Source: Acidobacteriota bacterium (GTDB lineage: Bacteria > Acidobacteriota > Blastocatellia > Pyrinomonadales > Pyrinomonadaceae). From it: a stretch of 64,000 nt of DNA. Below are positions 62,250 through 64,000 of this stretch, one piece after another. Each line of letters opens with the position of its first letter. Within the stretch, counting starts at the first letter, position 1. The stretch covers positions 43,356 to 107,355 of the forward strand of contig JAHBSJ010000012.1 of assembly GCA_019639155.1 (NCBI GenBank). Direction: 5' to 3'. The position numbers were made by a program, and so were the translations under genes. Under the pieces are notes generated by a model. It was not told the origin of the DNA. It did no database searches and saw only the letters and a list, made by a program, of their open reading frames with translations.

Positions 62250-62522
62250 TTAGTCGATCCTTATTTCAGTAAAACCTTGCCTGTGTCCCTGTTTACGCTT
62301 GTACTGCTTACGGCGTTTTTTCTTGAACACGATGATCTTGTCGCCGCGGCCGTGAGCGACAACCGTCGCATTGACCGTGCCGGCTTCCAGGCTCGACCCG
62401 CTGACGAGCGTTTCGACCTCAATTGACTTGCCAACCTCGGCGTCTATCGACGGAACGCGAAGCGTATCGCCCGAAGTGACGGGGAACTGCTTGCCGCCGG
62501 TCCTTATTATTGTGTAGCTCAT
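62250..62522 (-). CDS. rplU: Ribosomal protein bL21
   Basis: A 90-residue large-subunit protein: [19 protein letters not shown] at the N-terminus, then [19 protein letters not shown] and [12 protein letters not shown], the conserved 23S-binding end. About ten residues shorter than E. coli L21, within the normal range. A near-consensus promoter lies upstream and GGAG precedes the ATG. Confidence 0.97.
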   Translation of the reverse strand: MSYTIIRTGGKQFPVTSGDTLRVPSIDAEVGKSIEVETLVSGSSLEAGTVNATVVAHGRGDKIIVFKKKRRKQYKRKQGHRQGFTEIRID

Positions 62523-62573
62523 GCTTAGCTCCTATCAACTCGCGTCAAATCGCGACGCAGTCGAAAAACTCAG

Positions 62574-62603
62574 ATTATAGAGTATTCCGTCATATTCAGT
62601 CAA
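62574..62603 (-). promoter_or_regulatory. Promoter of rplU-rpmA
   Basis: Reverse strand TTGACT (62603-62598), an 18-base spacer and TATAAT (62579-62574), with a leader of about 45 bases. Confidence 0.75.
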
Positions 62604-62824
62604 TCCTTGATGCACGGTGAAGCAGAAAAACGGAGAACTGACGTGATTGGCGGTCAGTTTCGCGACTTTGGCGGTCTCGATGCTGGCGACAACGGTGGAG
62701 TATTCAGCAATGGATCTTCCGCCGGCGTCGAATCCGAATAACTCCGCTGCGTCACCCGATTCAAAGCGTCGTTTGCGACTCTAGTAACGACCAACATCCA
62801 TTACTAAATTTATAATTGAAAACT
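62604..62824. other. Intergenic gap with no recognised content
   Basis: No supported reading frame, hairpin or repeat seen between the rplU promoter and the end of the next reverse gene. Confidence 0.5.
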
Positions 62825-63328
62825 TCAGTCTAGTCTGCTTTCGAGAATTCCTTTTACATATCGTTTAAGTTCAGTGTCGCCATTTCTTACAATCTCAAAT
62901 AATCGCCGAACTACGTCACGATCGACCTCTTCGGCGTCGACTACGCATAGATGAAAGTAAGGAACTAAGCTTTTCGAGTATCTTGCCATCTGTTTGACTT
63001 CTTCTATACTTAATTCTTCCCCGAAGATGATGAATTTGAAGTACTTTCGCCAAAACAAAATATCTGATACCTGTCCAAACCTATACTCGGCCTCGTCTAA
63101 GACTTCAAACATTCGCTGAAAAGCAAATGCTACAAATTGGGGCGAGAGTCCGTGACTGACTTCAAAGCCATAATCGTTGCTGGCGAAATAAAGAACTGCG
63201 AGATTCAGATAACAATCTAGAGTCGCTTCGCTGCTTTTGAGTATTTCTTCGTATGCCTTAGCGGCTTCTATTGGCAATCGTCGAGCCTCAAAATCGGCTG
63301 CTTTTATCATTTTCTCCGTTTCTCTCAT
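62825..63328 (-). CDS. Helical protein of unknown function, TPR-like
   Basis: A 167-residue soluble protein, almost all helix. The N-terminal third (RRLPIEAAKAYEEILKSSEATLDCYLNLAVLYF, in parts) resembles a TPR-type helix pair; the rest (ILFWRKYFKFIIFGEELSIEEVKQMARYSKS) is not recognised. It is more AT-rich than neighbours, which suggests recent gain. No partner gene is adjacent; repeat elements lie immediately upstream. Confidence 0.65.
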   Translation of the reverse strand: MRETEKMIKAADFEARRLPIEAAKAYEEILKSSEATLDCYLNLAVLYFASNDYGFEVSHGLSPQFVAFAFQRMFEVLDEAEYRFGQVSDILFWRKYFKFIIFGEELSIEEVKQMARYSKSLVPYFHLCVVDAEEVDRDVVRRLFEIVRNGDTELKRYVKGILESRLD

Positions 63329-63513
63329 TTTGGCGTTCTATTTACTCCAGCGTTCTGTATCTTGCCATTCCGGACCTCAACCCAGACTTGGCCGCGTTTG
63401 AAGTTTTGGGTAAAGACGTTGATATTCGCGGCAGCCTTGTTTGGGCGACTAGATAAATCAGGGCGAAAGTTGTTTGGCGAGTCCGCGACACTCCGAAAAG
63501 AAACCGCGAAAAG

Positions 63514-63765
63514 AAACCGGTGTCACGTCTGCGATTCTGCGATATTCCTGTTATCATTTGCAACGATATGGCACGGAGACTTCTCGTTGGGCTCGCGGGC
63601 GGTCTGTATCATCTGAGCGCTAGCCTAGACACATCCAACTTCAGCCGCCGACACGACGCAGCCCGCGAAAAACTCCAAACCGACCGCAAACTCACCTAGG
63701 CCCGCGATCAGATAGAAAAACTATACCTCGCTAATATCGCAGGATCGCAGACGTGACACCGGTTT
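63514..63765. mobile_element. Element bounded by a 33-bp inverted repeat
   Basis: The segment 63514-63546 (starting AAACCGGTGTCACG) recurs inverted at 63733-63765 with a single mismatch. The 186 bases between contain a short frame resembling the start of a RAYT transposase. This fits a decayed REP/RAYT-type or MITE-like element. No target-site duplication is evident; the left side carries a separate GAAAAGAAACCG tandem pair. Confidence 0.6.
63568..63699 (+). pseudogene. Possible remnant of a REP-associated tyrosine transposase (RAYT)
   Basis: A 43-codon frame starts MARRLLVGLAGGLYHL. This is close to the conserved N-terminus of RAYT/IS200-like proteins (MxRxLRxxxxGxxYHV), but the catalytic HUH and Tyr parts are missing and the rest (SLDTSNFSRRHDAAREKL) does not match. 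It lies inside the 33-bp inverted repeat, as RAYT genes lie between REP palindromes. The match is short and could be chance, all the more as its DNA shares an 11-base match with the array to the right. Confidence 0.35.
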
Positions 63766-63783
63766 TCCTCCTTTGGTTTAATT

Positions 63784-64000
63784 ATGAGAGCCGAAGCTGA
63801 TACAAAGGAAAATACTGCCTTTATCGACCAAGATGCCCGTAAAAACAGGATGGTTGCTTGTGCCGGAGACATCTACGGACGTCGCGGAGACTTCTCCGGA
63901 ACACGCGGAGACTTCTACGGGACTCGCGGAGACAGTGACGGAACTTGCGGAGACATCTCCGGAACTCGCGGAGACATCTACGGAGGTCGCGGAGACTTCT
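63784..64000 (+). CDS. Open reading frame with heptapeptide repeats, runs off the window
   Basis: From ATG 63784 the frame stays open to the last base. After 27 non-repeated, charged residues (MRAEADTKENTAFIDQ..) it reads six full heptapeptides of the form GD[IF][YS]G[TR]R from residue 28 on. There is no convincing ribosome site, so it may not be translated; the absence of stops in a 21-bp repeat is expected once one unit is open. No known family. It starts 19 bases after the right arm of the inverted repeat. Confidence 0.35.
   Translation, partial: MRAEADTKENTAFIDQDARKNRMVACAGDIYGRRGDFSGTRGDFYGTRGDSDGTCGDISGTRGDIYGGRGDF
63865..64000. repeat. Array of 21-bp tandem repeats, continuing past the window end
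   Basis: Units start at 63865, 63886, 63907, 63928, 63949, 63970 and 63991 (partial). Consensus about GGAGACTTCTACGG-AACTCGC, GC-rich, with changes mostly at positions 7-12 and 16-20 of the unit. A single related 11-mer, CGGAGACTTCT, occurs at about 63574, inside the inverted-repeat element. Confidence 0.92.

Overview
The window looks like a chromosomal segment of an acidobacterium, most likely of the Blastocatellia/Pyrinomonadaceae type. The basis is two proteins of the VWFA-related acidobacterial type, a Ser/Thr kinase fused to TPR repeats, secreted proteins with six FG-GAP/VCBS-like repeats, an S46 peptidase, a PF07638-type ECF sigma factor and a moderately high GC content. I see no rRNA, tRNA, prophage or intact transposase. 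The taxonomic call is inference from gene types, not from a marker search.

Layout. 1-16.6 kb: housekeeping and envelope genes (partial heptosyltransferase-like gene, tdk, cation/proton antiporter, uvrC, Sua5/TsaC, ArnT-like transferase, Gfo/Idh oxidoreductase with a beta-lactamase-fold hydrolase, chrA, VWFA protein, glgC, mtgA, tetraheme cytochrome). 16.6-22.4 kb: reverse-strand S46 and M23 peptidases, then an ECF sigma / double zinc-finger anti-sigma / membrane protein cluster. 22.5-25.2 kb: arsenic locus with divergent arsR and arsI-orf63-acr3-arsC. 25.3-34.0 kb: a flippase-like membrane protein, nrdR, lon, a LysM lytic transglycosylase, an Rrf2-regulated oxidoreductase pair, trxA. 34.1-38.4 kb: a secreted repeat protein, a second VWFA protein, deoB.

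38.4-43.6 kb is an accessory islet: a DUF4258/YgiT toxin-antitoxin-like pair that overlaps deoB, a Cro/C1-type regulator, an array of ten 21-bp repeats, an AT-rich two-gene module with an Mrr-like PD-(D/E)XK nuclease, then about 0.9 kb of palindromic intergenic repeats. 43.9-57.4 kb: DUF885 hydrolase, kinase-TPR protein, a VapBC-like pair, a four-helix-bundle gene flanked by inverted hexamer repeats, ECF sigma factor, tsaD and a sugar dehydrogenase with VCBS repeats. 57.4-62.5 kb: tightly packed reverse-strand operon obgE-nadD-rsfS-rlmH-traR/dksA-comF and the operon rplU-rpmA. Between them lies a non-coding stretch with a strong promoter, many hairpins and a terminator, which I propose as a structured RNA of about 0.5 kb, plus two perfect DnaA boxes. 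The right end (62.8-64.0 kb) holds an orphan AT-rich gene, a 33-bp inverted repeat around a possible RAYT transposase remnant, and a second 21-bp repeat array in an open reading frame that leaves the window.

Best candidates for something undescribed: the two-gene nuclease module at 39.6-41.8 kb with its adjoining repeat array and regulator, and the structured RNA upstream of obgE. Functional claims for both are inference from sequence alone.
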